Shown here in pieces: positions 1-7,152 of a stretch of 63,906 nt of DNA (the stretch's first letter is position 1; every line of letters starts with the position of its first letter). This DNA comes from Pseudanabaena sp. (GTDB lineage Bacteria > Cyanobacteriota > Cyanobacteriia > Pseudanabaenales > Pseudanabaenaceae), in contig QBMK01000021.1 of assembly GCA_003249035.1 (NCBI GenBank), positions 1 to 63,906 on the forward strand, in the 5' to 3' direction. The position numbers were made by a program, and so were the translations under genes. Under the pieces are notes generated by a model. That model saw only the letters and a program-made list of their open reading frames with translations, was not told where the DNA came from and did not search any database.

Positions 1-2
1 CA

Positions 3-171
3 AAGGGGATCTCCCTGACTAAAGTGGATATGCGGGAAATTGAGAAGAGATTGGACCGTAATCCAGAATTACCGAAATGGGACATCCTGATTCGACCTAC
101 CAGTGGGTAAATTCTTTCTTAGAAATCTCCTTACTCCCGAAATCTTAGAGGAAATCCTAAAGGATGACTAA
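3..171 (+). pseudogene. Partial, probably frameshifted antitoxin-like gene upstream of a PIN toxin
   Basis: The window edge cuts off the 5' end. Frame 3 reads about 35 residues ending WDILIRPTSG at a TAA (108-110). If one G is removed from the GGG at 105-107, the frame continues as TSGKFF...LLTPEILEEILKDD to a TAA at 169-171. That stop overlaps the ATG of the next gene (164) as ATGACTAA, the usual coupling of an antitoxin to its toxin. The acidic, charged product fits an antitoxin tail, but I do not recognise the family. The frameshift reading is an inference. The alternative is two unrelated short frames. Confidence 0.4.
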
Positions 172-589
172 ACTAAGATTAGTAATCGATACCAATATCT
201 TGATCAGTGGCTTAATGGCTGTAAATTCATTGCCACAGCAGGTTTTTGACTATGCCACATCTCAAGCAATACTCCTGATATCAGATGAAGTTTAATCAGA
301 AATAGAAAATGTCATCAGTCGTCCCAAACTCGAAAAATACATCACCTTAGAACGACGTACTAAATTTTTAACTGAGTTAAGCCAGCAGGTCGAAAGAGTC
401 ACAATCAACCAGCAAATTCGAGCCTGTCGAGATCCCAAAGATGACAAGTTCCTAGAGTTAGCTGTCTGCGGTGAAGCCAACTACATCATTACAGGCGATG
501 CCGATCTTTTAGACTTACATCCATTTCAAAATATTTCTATCATTAAAGCAGCTAGGTTTTTAACTGCGATCGCGCCTCGACCTCGTTAA
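164..589 (+). pseudogene. PIN-domain toxin (COG1569-like) broken by one in-frame TAA
   Basis: The frame encodes 141 codons starting MTKLRLVIDTNILISGL, with the first PIN acidic residue in VIDTN, a later RDPKDDKFLELA block, and ITGDADLL near the end. These are the conserved acidic motifs of PIN ribonucleases of the putative-toxin family COG1569. Codon 44 is TAA (293-295), inside the stretch where relatives read like SEEVLxEIxxVLxRPK, so TTA (Leu) is a likely ancestral codon. Everything downstream stays in frame and looks conserved, so the break is probably recent. The upstream antitoxin also looks frameshifted, so the module is probably dead. Confidence 0.75.
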
Positions 590-650
590 GTGCGATCATG
601 CGTGGCAGCATCGAGTCAGTTAAAATAATTAATAGCTAGCCCCCATTGCA
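575..650. repeat. Diverged dispersed repeat, copy A
   Basis: This stretch, which starts in the last codons of the PIN pseudogene, aligns with 1424-1500. Both run from CCTCGAC through AGTGCGATC, an AAATCAGTT-like segment and AATAGCT to CCATTG. By eye roughly 70 percent of positions match. The two copies bracket the TumE-type TA pair at 704-1373. Confidence 0.5.
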
Positions 651-703
651 GAAAAAGTAAACTCAACCTTGCATAATCTAGATTTTATTTGAGGTAAACC
701 ATT

Positions 704-1018
704 ATGTTGCGACTAGAAATCAAATCTGATGCACCCGATCTCGAAATCGTCCAAAAACTGATCAGAGCCGCGATTGATGCAGAAATCAAAAACTTACAGC
801 GATCGCTAGATAAAACTAATAAATTTTTAAAAGAATTTGAAACCAAATATCAAATCTCATCCGACCTTTTTCTCAGCGATTGGACTGCGGAAGACCTCAA
901 AGGCGGTGACGAAGAATATGTGAGTTGGGCAGGTGAAGCCAAAATCAAGAAGAGACTAACTAGTTCTCTGCAAAAATTACAAGCGATCGAATATGTTACT
1001 CAACAACTATCAATCTAA
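704..1018 (+). CDS. Antitoxin-like partner of TumE-family toxin
   Basis: A 104-residue charged, mostly helical protein (MLRLEIKSDAPDLEIVQKLI...), with no cysteines or membrane segment. Residues 20-60 look amphipathic or coiled-coil. Its last 26 bases overlap the start of the following DUF6516/TumE-like gene, the tight overlap expected of an antitoxin-toxin operon. An AAACC-ATT-ATG leader gives no strong ribosome binding site. I infer the antitoxin role from position and size only. Known TumA antitoxins carry a helix-turn-helix, which I do not clearly see here, so this could be a different antitoxin class. Confidence 0.6.
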   Translation: MLRLEIKSDAPDLEIVQKLIRAAIDAEIKNLQRSLDKTNKFLKEFETKYQISSDLFLSDWTAEDLKGGDEEYVSWAGEAKIKKRLTSSLQKLQAIEYVTQQLSI

Positions 1019-1373
1019 CATCATCTCCATTATTCAAAAATATGTAAATGATGGATGGATTCTATCCTTTAGCTTTTCTGTTGATCCCAGATCGGATTAT
1101 GTTGGATTTATTCAAGGAAGTTTAGAGTTTTTGCAAGGCTCACGTCTATTTTTTAAAGAATATGTTGATTTACAGGAATCCATTGAAAAACTTTCATATT
1201 CCTTCCATTACCAAGATTCTGATAACAATTTGATATTTCGTTATGACAATGCAAGTCATCAGCCTAGACTAAACTATATTGATCATAAACATATCAAAAA
1301 TAAAATCATTTCCTCTGAAATTCCAGATATTGAGCAAGTGATCCTAGAAATTATTACCGATTATTTAAGTTAA
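993..1373 (+). CDS. TumE-family (DUF6516) toxin-like protein
   Basis: A 126-residue protein with the DUF6516/TumE layout: an N-terminal segment with FSFSVDPRSDYVGFIQGSLEF, a middle ending in YSFHYQDSDNNLIFRYDNA, then PRLNYIDHKHIK near residue 90 followed by a short acidic C-terminus. The YSFHYQD...LIFRYDNAxH signature is what I recognise. Members are described as toxins of type II modules and act as RNases. It overlaps the upstream gene by 26 bases. Both ends look complete, unlike the neighbouring TA remnants. The family call is good; activity is inferred. Confidence 0.7.
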   Translation: MLLNNYQSNIISIIQKYVNDGWILSFSFSVDPRSDYVGFIQGSLEFLQGSRLFFKEYVDLQESIEKLSYSFHYQDSDNNLIFRYDNASHQPRLNYIDHKHIKNKIISSEIPDIEQVILEIITDYLS

Positions 1374-1423
1374 ATCCCTTATAGAAAGCGATCGCCTCAC
1401 CCGTGATAAAGATCGCGCTACAT

Positions 1424-1500
1424 CCTCGACATCGTAAAGTGCGATCGTCCGCGTAAGTATCAAATCAGTTGCGATCAATGAATAGCTTGCCACCATTGAA
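1424..1500. repeat. Diverged dispersed repeat, copy B
   Basis: Counterpart of 575-650, in the same orientation, starting 51 bases after the TumE-like gene. The surrounding 1374-1520 contains HIP1 octamers and no reading frame I can support. Confidence 0.5.
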
Positions 1501-1520
1501 CGAGAGATAGACATAATCCT

Positions 1521-1707
1521 CCTGTAGGGGCAGAGCATTCCCACAAAAATCTTTGCTTTTTTAAATTATTTAAAATTGGGAATGCTCTGCCCTAAACCCT
1601 CAACGCAGGGACAATTTATCTATGAAAGCGTAAAGGGTTGAGCATTTGCATTTCGAGATTGTGGTGAATACATAAAAATACTGACGCAAATGCTCAACCC
1701 CTACAGG
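1521..1707. repeat. Composite palindromic element with 10-bp terminal inverted repeats
   Basis: The unit starts CCTGTAGGGG (1521-1530) and ends with its reverse complement CCCCTACAGG (1698-1707). Inside are two hairpins. The first has 16-bp perfect arms at 1528-1543 and 1577-1592. The second has 15-bp perfect arms at 1635-1649 and 1686-1700. At 187 bp with terminal inverted repeats and no coding capacity, it resembles the small palindromic repeats common in filamentous cyanobacteria. It supplies the sequence upstream of the ParD-like gene, so the in-frame ATG at 1690 is part of the repeat and not the true start. Confidence 0.65.
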
Positions 1708-1782
1708 TTTTCTTGTGATATAGGGCAAATTGATAGTTATGCTATGCTAGCTATTGATTCCAACTTTCGCAGGATTGGGAAA

Positions 1783-2040
1783 ATGAACATTGCCTTAAAG
1801 CCAGAACAGGAAAACTATATTCGCGCAAAACTTCAAGGTGGTAAGTATCAGAGTGTTGATTCTCTCTTAGCTTTTGCATTTCAACTTTTGGAAGAATATG
1901 AAGCTAAACAACAAAAGTTGAGCGAACTAAGGAAAAAGATCGCTGAAGGAACAGAGCAAATTAAACAAGGCGATGTCGTTGATGGTGAATTAGTATTCCA
2001 ACAATTACAAACCAAACTAGAACAGATGAGTCAAAAATAA
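1783..2040 (+). CDS. parD: ParD-family antitoxin
   Basis: Begins MNIALKPEQENYIRAKLQGG, the N-terminal ribbon of CC2985-type ParD antitoxins, followed by the helix SVDSLLAFAFQLLEEYE and a charged C-terminal tail that normally wraps the ParE toxin. I chose the ATG at 1783 because upstream in-frame codons come from the palindromic element at 1521-1707. The protein is 85 residues, normal for the family. The parE partner starts 12 bases downstream but is truncated, so this is an orphaned antitoxin that may persist as a repressor. Confidence 0.8.
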   Translation: MNIALKPEQENYIRAKLQGGKYQSVDSLLAFAFQLLEEYEAKQQKLSELRKKIAEGTEQIKQGDVVDGELVFQQLQTKLEQMSQK

Positions 2041-2052
2041 AAAAGATTCATT

Positions 2053-2235
2053 ATGTCTAGCTACTCCTTCTCAAAAATAGCCATCAAATATCTAGACGAT
2101 ATTTGCACATTTCTCGGACAGATTAATATCCATTTACAAAAACAAATTCGAGAGCATTTTAATGTGAGCAAGACTTTCAAAGAACTTCAACTTCCAATTA
2201 CAACTTCTGCCTCAGCACTTCAAAACTTTCGCTGA
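2053..2235 (+). pseudogene. Truncated ParE-like toxin remnant
   Basis: The first 28 residues, MSSYSFSKIAIKYLDDIC onward, match the start of ParE/RelE-fold toxins, which usually run about 95-100 residues. Similarity fades after GQINIHLQK, and the frame runs into the 3' end of the convergent hisS gene, ending at 2235, 38 bases inside it. The catalytic C-terminal half is missing. The toxin has probably been removed by a deletion that brought hisS next to parD. Confidence 0.65.
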
Positions 2236-3463
2236 GATCGGCGATCGCAATCGCTTCCTGTTCACCAGATTCTAGCCATTTGATTTGAATCTTTCCCGAT
2301 TCGATTTCGCTATCACCGATAACCACGGCAGCCTTAGCATTCGCATTACTAGCCCGTTTGAACTGCTTATCAAACTTCGCGCCACTGAGATCGAGTTCCA
2401 CTGTAAATCCTGCTTTACGGAAAAGTTGAGAAATGGATAGAGCCTTCGCTTCTGGTTGTTCGCCACGAGAAATGACGTAAAAGTCGATCGCAGCTTGTTT
2501 TTGTTCGGCAACCTGTTGCATGAGAATGACTAGACGCTCTAAACCGATTGCCCAACCGATCGCAGGCACATCTGCACCGCCTAACTCCGAAATTAGGCGA
2601 TCGTAACGTCCGCCACCACAGACTGCCGACTGTGCGCCCAGTAGATTAGATTGAATCTCAAAGGCGGTACGGGTATAGTAGTCCAAACCACGTACAAGAC
2701 GCGGATTAATCCGATAGGCAATATTGAGATCGGTTAATAGGCTTTGGACTTTCTCGAAATGCTGTTGGGATTCAGGGCTTAAATAATCGAGAATGCTCGG
2801 AGCATCTTGGGAAATTTCTTGAGTGCGCTTGTCTTTGCTATCGAGAATTCTGAGAGGATTGCGAGTCAGGCGATCGCGAGAATCAGCATCAAATTCCTCA
2901 ACAAAAGGAGTGAAATAATCCACCAGTGCCTGACGATAGGCAATCCGATCTTCAGCACTGCCGACCGAGTTGAGATCCACCACAAGATCGGTTAAACCCA
3001 CAGCCTGCAAAAAGTCACTGGCGATCGCGATCGCTTCGGCATCAGCACGCGGATCGGCACTGCCTAATACTTCAACACCTAACTGATGAAATTGGCGTTG
3101 GCGACCAGCTTGAGGACGCTCATAGCGAAACATCGCGCCCATGTACCATAGTCGCTGCACACCACCTTGAGCAAATAATTTATTTTCAATATAGGATCTT
3201 GCTACACCCGCCGTCCCCTCTGGGCGCAGAGTCAAAGAACGATCGCCGCGATCGCTAAAGCTGTACATTTCTTTACCGACAATATCTGTAGCTTCACCAA
3301 TGCCCCGCGCAAATAGCTCAGTCGCTTCAAAAATTGGCGTGCGAATTTCGTTATAGGCAGCTTGGGCGAGGATTTGACGCGCCGTTGTTTCTAACTGCTG
3401 CCAGTAATAAATTTCGGGAGCGAGAATGTCGCGAGTGCCGCGTGTGACCTGAAGTGAAGACAT
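2198..3463 (-). CDS. hisS: Histidyl-tRNA synthetase
   Basis: Class II aminoacyl-tRNA synthetase that charges tRNA-His. The start MSSLQVTRGTRDILAPE is typical of HisRS, and the ATG at 3463 is preferred over an in-frame TTG at 3472. Motif 2 is visible as TLRPEGTAGVARSYIE followed by the RYERPQAGRQRQFHQLGVEV loop. The histidine-specific LVRGLDYYTRTAFEI and the GGGRYD motif follow, then a C-terminal anticodon-binding domain from about residue 320. At 421 residues it is full length. The last 38 bases overlap the parE remnant on the other strand. Confidence 0.95.
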   Translation of the reverse strand: MSSLQVTRGTRDILAPEIYYWQQLETTARQILAQAAYNEIRTPIFEATELFARGIGEATDIVGKEMYSFSDRGDRSLTLRPEGTAGVARSYIENKLFAQGGVQRLWYMGAMFRYERPQAGRQRQFHQLGVEVLGSADPRADAEAIAIASDFLQAVGLTDLVVDLNSVGSAEDRIAYRQALVDYFTPFVEEFDADSRDRLTRNPLRILDSKDKRTQEISQDAPSILDYLSPESQQHFEKVQSLLTDLNIAYRINPRLVRGLDYYTRTAFEIQSNLLGAQSAVCGGGRYDRLISELGGADVPAIGWAIGLERLVILMQQVAEQKQAAIDFYVISRGEQPEAKALSISQLFRKAGFTVELDLSGAKFDKQFKRASNANAKAAVVIGDSEIESGKIQIKWLESGEQEAIAIADLSESFEVLRQKL

Positions 3464-3517
3464 GGATAACAAAAAGAGTCTGTGGTGTTAATCCAGAATA
3501 CAGAATTTTTGGTCATG

Positions 3518-3578
3518 AAAAACCAAATTTTTATTGAAAGTATTGCAAAGCAATGCTTTCAATAAAAATTTGGTTTTT
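3518..3578. repeat. Near-perfect 61-base hairpin
   Basis: Arms of 23 bp (3518-3540 and 3556-3578) are perfectly complementary. The apparent loop is itself paired (ATTGC at 3542-3546 with GCAAT at 3550-3554), so almost the whole unit folds back. It lies upstream of hisS and of the plus-strand gene at 3687, so it is not a terminator for either. It belongs with the other large hairpins of this genome. Confidence 0.65.
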
Positions 3579-3686
3579 AGTTTGGCTCAAAGTACTGTAA
3601 AAGCGAGATTGCGATCGCACTGCACATTCAGAAGGTAACAAATCTGGGTAAAATCTGGATAGTGCAAGTAAACTTTAGAAACCCAT

Positions 3687-3941
3687 ATGACAGCAGACAA
3701 CACCAACGAAACGCAAATAAGCCAATCGGCTAATGAAGCATTATTTAATGAGGTGCTAAAAAGTGTAGAAATCAATCCTGCTTTGCTTGCAGAACTTGGT
3801 GAAGTCACAAATGACCCAGAACAGGCGATCGATACCGCAATTCGCCAATGGTTACAGCGCCGCGCCATGAAAGAAGCCGATCGCTCCAGACCTTTGACAA
3901 TGAACCCAGTCGTGCCACCACGCGGTGAGTGGAATGACTAG
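3687..3941 (+). CDS. Small conserved-looking protein, paralogue of the next gene
   Basis: 84 residues of unknown function. Residues about 29-58 (EINPALLAELGEVTNDPEQ, then AIDTAIRQWLQRR) closely match the C-terminal domain of the next gene (EIAPELLKEIKEISSDPAT, then VIDEAIRWWLRRR). Both proteins end in W-N-D. The strand-helix-helix look with a basic RR cap suggests a ribbon-helix-helix-like fold, which is inference. There is no membrane segment. The gene lies 41 bases upstream of its membrane-anchored paralogue and could share a transcript with it and holB. Confidence 0.7.
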   Translation: MTADNTNETQISQSANEALFNEVLKSVEINPALLAELGEVTNDPEQAIDTAIRQWLQRRAMKEADRSRPLTMNPVVPPRGEWND

Positions 3942-3982
3942 GATCAATCAAGACAATTATAGGCACGTTGATCCTAGAAATT

Positions 3983-4525
3983 ATGTATGAATTTTGGCTG
4001 AAAGAAAAGTTAATCTTTATTATTGGACTATTTCAGTTTGGACTTATTCTAATAATGTTTGCGATCGTCAATTTAAGCAAACTAATATGGCGCAAGCTAA
4101 CTTTAGATAAGCAAGATGTTAGTAATCAAAACAACCTGAATGAAATTAAATCTGCTGCGATCGCCCCTAGTTCACCTAATAACGCAAAAGATCCAGTGAA
4201 TAATCTAGTTAATAATGAAATCAGTCTTGAAGAACAACTGACTGAACGTAGTGAGGAACTGTTGGTAGCTCAGCCATCACTAACAACAGAAAATATCTCT
4301 CTCCCTGAAGATGATCTCACTTACAAAGTAGAAATTGCGCCAGAGCTGTTAAAGGAAATAAAGGAAATTTCCAGTGACCCTGCGACGGTAATCGATGAAG
4401 CAATTCGATGGTGGTTACGTCGGCGCACTTTAGATGTCTTGAATTCTTCAGATGATCGCCCATATCGAGTTGGCATGAGGTCAAACAGATCGCAGCGATC
4501 GCAACAAGATCTCTGGAATGACTAG
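3983..4525 (+). CDS. Membrane-anchored paralogue of the upstream small protein
   Basis: About 180 residues. MYEFWLKEKLIFIIGLFQFG begins a single N-terminal transmembrane segment (residues 8-32). An acidic, low-complexity linker of about 80 residues follows, then a C-terminal copy of the domain seen in the upstream gene (APELLKEIKEISSDP, then EAIRWWLRRR), ending W-N-D. I take the ATG at 3983; the frame is also open from a TTG at 3968. Its stop overlaps the holB GTG start by one base. A tethered plus a soluble version of one domain suggests they may interact. Function unknown. Confidence 0.75.
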   Translation: MYEFWLKEKLIFIIGLFQFGLILIMFAIVNLSKLIWRKLTLDKQDVSNQNNLNEIKSAAIAPSSPNNAKDPVNNLVNNEISLEEQLTERSEELLVAQPSLTTENISLPEDDLTYKVEIAPELLKEIKEISSDPATVIDEAIRWWLRRRTLDVLNSSDDRPYRVGMRSNRSQRSQQDLWND

Positions 4526-5475
4526 TGGTGACTGCCCAAAATTTGTTTATTAATTCTCCATTTGATCTCATCGTAGGTCAAAGTCAAGCGATCGCTCTTT
4601 TAAAAGCGGCTATCAAACGCGATCGCATTGCGCCAGCCTATTTATTTGCTGGTACGAGTGGTGTAGGGCGCAGCAAAACAGCTTCAGCTTTTGCAGAAAT
4701 TTTGTTGGGCGATCGCAAATCGGCAAATCGATTAAGCGATCGAAATCATCCCGATTTGTTATGGGTAGAGCCGACCTATTTAGATAAGGGCAAAATGCTG
4801 ACGGCAAAAGAAGCAGAAGCCGCAGGACTAAAGCGCCGAGCTTTGCCACAGATCAGGATCGAGCAAGTGCGCGAAATTAGTGAATTTGTCAGTCGCGCTC
4901 CCTTAGAATGCAAAAGATCGGTCGTTATCCTCGAAGAAGCGCAATCAATGGCAGAGTCCGCAGCGAATAGCTTGCTCAAAACTCTCGAAGAAACCCTTTA
5001 CGCCACAATTATTTTAATCGTCCCTGATGCGGGTTCGATTTTGCCGACGTTGGTTTCGCGTTGTCAACGCATTCCCTTCACAAGGCTAAATCAAGCGCAA
5101 ATGCAAGAAGTGCTCACCCGCGAAGGGCATACAGAAATTCCGCCCGAAGTCATCGCGTTAGCCCAAGGCTCTGCGGGTAATGCGATCGAGTCTTTTGAGC
5201 GCTTCAAGAGTATTCCTGCCGAGTTATTAGACTCAGTGAGACAAATTCCTCAAGATGCCAAAAGTGCGATGGCGATCGCCAAACAAATCAACAAGGAGCT
5301 AGATGTAGATTTGCAATTATGGCTGATTGATTATTTGCAAAATTATTTTTGGGAGAAACAAAGATCTAAGTCAGTGTTGCAACATCTTGATACAGCGCAG
5401 GAATTGATAGCCCGCTATGTGCAACCGAGACTAGTTTGGGAAGTAACGCTTCTACAAGTAGCAGGAAAGCTCTAA
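4525..5475 (+). CDS. holB: DNA polymerase III delta-prime subunit
   Basis: Clamp-loader subunit that helps load the beta clamp. The AAA+ region begins PFDLIVGQSQAIALLKAAI, then the Walker-A-like GTSGVGRSKTA in which the usual G-K-S/T is altered, as is common in delta-prime. VVILEEAQSMAESAANSLLK is the Walker B/sensor stretch and LPTLVSRCQRIPF carries the SRC arginine-finger motif. The C-terminal lid and collar domains follow. The start is GTG at 4525 or 4528. The gene overlaps its upstream neighbour by one base, suggesting translational coupling. Confidence 0.88.
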   Translation: MVTAQNLFINSPFDLIVGQSQAIALLKAAIKRDRIAPAYLFAGTSGVGRSKTASAFAEILLGDRKSANRLSDRNHPDLLWVEPTYLDKGKMLTAKEAEAAGLKRRALPQIRIEQVREISEFVSRAPLECKRSVVILEEAQSMAESAANSLLKTLEETLYATIILIVPDAGSILPTLVSRCQRIPFTRLNQAQMQEVLTREGHTEIPPEVIALAQGSAGNAIESFERFKSIPAELLDSVRQIPQDAKSAMAIAKQINKELDVDLQLWLIDYLQNYFWEKQRSKSVLQHLDTAQELIARYVQPRLVWEVTLLQVAGKL

Positions 5476-5561
5476 AGAACTTTGCGCTTTGACTCTCTTA
5501 TTTGCAGGACATCACCAGTCTTTATCGGAAAATCAACCAAGAGCTAGATCTATACTAAGAA

Positions 5562-5655
5562 TCTCGGCATAATTAAAAAAAATAGAGCCAAAAACTGTAC
5601 CGCCCGCTTAGCAGGCGGTACAGTTTTTGGGGTTTTATATTTCGCATTGTGTAAG
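5562..5655. repeat. Hairpin repeat family CTCGGCATAATTAAA, copy 1
   Basis: The core hairpin has 17-bp perfect arms (5588-5604 and 5614-5630), beginning CCAAAAACTGTACCGCC. Its flanks match copy 2 at 30451-30545: both start with CTCGGCATAATTAAAAAA and both resume after the hairpin with GGTTTTATATTT and a TGTAAGT/TGTAGTT-like end. Shared flanks outside the stem show a defined repeat unit of about 94 bp and not a simple terminator, although it sits just after holB and could also terminate it. Confidence 0.65.
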
Positions 5656-5661
5656 TTCTAA

Positions 5662-6912
5662 ATGATCGAAAAACTCAGCAAAAACCGTTATTCTTCAAAT
5701 CTATTTGATGTCACTCAAGACATCATTGGTGCGTTGCCGCTCAAATTAGTTGAGCTGTGGCTGAGCGGTGAACAAACTCATGATGAAGCATTAAAACTCC
5801 TTGAGAGCCATAAAGAACGAGGGTTTGGCGTATCTTCTGACTCAGTTGGACTAACTAAACTTTGCCAGCAAAAAGGATTGTTAGAGATTTTGGCAGTCAT
5901 CAACCAACCGAAAAAGATTTTATATGGTTATGGGAAAGCGATCGGGGGTGAAAGCATAGGGATTTGGGCAGCGGACAATACGCAGATGTTCTATCCAGAT
6001 TCCATTGATGCTGCAAAACTCGTTTCGACTTTGTTGACTATCCAAGATGCGATCGCGACAAGTTGCCAAATCAAGATTGGTATTGGCGCCCATTATGGAG
6101 ATTTCTATTCTATAAGTGGTGGTTTATATGGAGCAGAAGCAGATGCGATCGAAGAAATTGCGGAGAATCACACCTGTGGTGGAGAGATTTTAATTAGTCA
6201 AGCTATATGCGATCGCCTACCAGTAAATCACAACTTCACTTTGGAGAAACGCGATGATTTAAATTCGGCAATTGGCAATATTTATCGAGTATTGGATGGT
6301 GAGAGATTATTGGGTTTACAGCCAGTCGATCAACGGTATCCAATTCCCTATTCTGAAGATTTTTATGCTGATTTATTGGAATATGAAACTCGCCTAAACG
6401 ACCAAGATTTTGCTTATACCTTGGTAGATAAATATATTCAAAATAAAGTAGTGGTGCTGATCGAGAGTAAAAATGAAGTAGTGGAAACACATGAAGTTTC
6501 GATATTTAATCAGCTTTCATTCTCTGCATTAATGAAAGATATCGGCTTGCGACTGCTAGACAAAACATCTGCTGCGGAAATTAAAGTGATTAGCTCGTTA
6601 GGAATTTATGCTTTTGATGATGCGATCGCAGCGGTGAACTTTGCCAAAACTTTTCGTCAAGAACTGGCAAAACAAAATATTACTTGCCGAATTGGAATTG
6701 ATCGAGGCGAAGTTCTGATATTCAATTTACCATCAGGTACGAGAGATATTGCTGGAATGCCCGTCAATGTAGCTTCCAAAATGGCTCAAGATAAAGGCGA
6801 ATTCGGGAAATTATATCTGAGTGCCGCAATGCGAGATCTGGTTGATATAAGTGGGTTTAACGAAATAAATTTCGGTGTTTCTGGTGTGGAAATAACAGCG
6901 TATGAAGGGTAG
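5662..6912 (+). CDS. Tandem class III nucleotide-cyclase-like protein, probably degenerate
   Basis: 416 residues. After an N-terminal helical region (1-70) there are two cyclase-homology-like segments. One is around residues 90-215 (IKIGIGAHYGDFYSISGGLY, then AEADAIEEIAE and GEILISQAICDRL). The other is around 290-410 (CRIGIDRGEVLIFNL, GMPVNVASKMAQD, LYLSAAMRDLV). The layout 'GIGxHxGD...GxxVNxASKxA...GEIxIS' is that of adenylate/guanylate cyclases, but I do not see a clear full set of metal-binding aspartates. It may be a regulatory pseudo-cyclase or an intramolecular pair. No transmembrane segment is visible. Confidence 0.7.
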   Translation: MIEKLSKNRYSSNLFDVTQDIIGALPLKLVELWLSGEQTHDEALKLLESHKERGFGVSSDSVGLTKLCQQKGLLEILAVINQPKKILYGYGKAIGGESIGIWAADNTQMFYPDSIDAAKLVSTLLTIQDAIATSCQIKIGIGAHYGDFYSISGGLYGAEADAIEEIAENHTCGGEILISQAICDRLPVNHNFTLEKRDDLNSAIGNIYRVLDGERLLGLQPVDQRYPIPYSEDFYADLLEYETRLNDQDFAYTLVDKYIQNKVVVLIESKNEVVETHEVSIFNQLSFSALMKDIGLRLLDKTSAAEIKVISSLGIYAFDDAIAAVNFAKTFRQELAKQNITCRIGIDRGEVLIFNLPSGTRDIAGMPVNVASKMAQDKGEFGKLYLSAAMRDLVDISGFNEINFGVSGVEITAYEG

Positions 6913-6913
6913 C

Positions 6914-7081
6914 TTAACTAAAATCAATGCTTTCCACGAGGTCATCAGGTAGGATGAAATTAGCAGGTAACTTTTCCCAAGTGATTTCTGTTTTGGCTTT
7001 GGCTTTGGCGATCTCTTGGAGTACTTCAGGTTGGACTGAGTTAGTATCGATTTGCCCAATTTTAGCTTGATTAAGTATTGG
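6914..7081 (-). pseudogene. C-terminal remnant of an unidentified gene
   Basis: The minus strand has 55 open codons with a protein-like C-terminus (NQAKIGQIDTNSVQPEVLQE, later WEKLPANFILPDDLVESIDFS) ending at a TAA (6916-6914), just past the stop of the convergent cyclase-like gene. Upstream the frame is closed by TAA at 7084-7082, and no start is present. I do not recognise the family. It looks like the surviving tail of a deleted gene, next to the disrupted sbcC. Confidence 0.45.
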
Positions 7082-7152
7082 TTAGATCGCTTGTGCAATT
7101 GTTTTCGAATAAATGATTAATCGATTATTGCTATTCTACATGGAGTTTCTCG

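Noticed and set aside
293-295. Stop-codon recoding or readthrough in this genome
   Set aside because: TAA is the normal terminator of many intact neighbouring genes, so the internal TAAs are better read as mutations or sequence errors.
1690-1782. Extended N-terminus of the ParD-like gene from ATG 1690
   Set aside because: The extra 31 codons are encoded by the inverted-repeat element and do not resemble ParD; ATG 1783 gives the family N-terminus.
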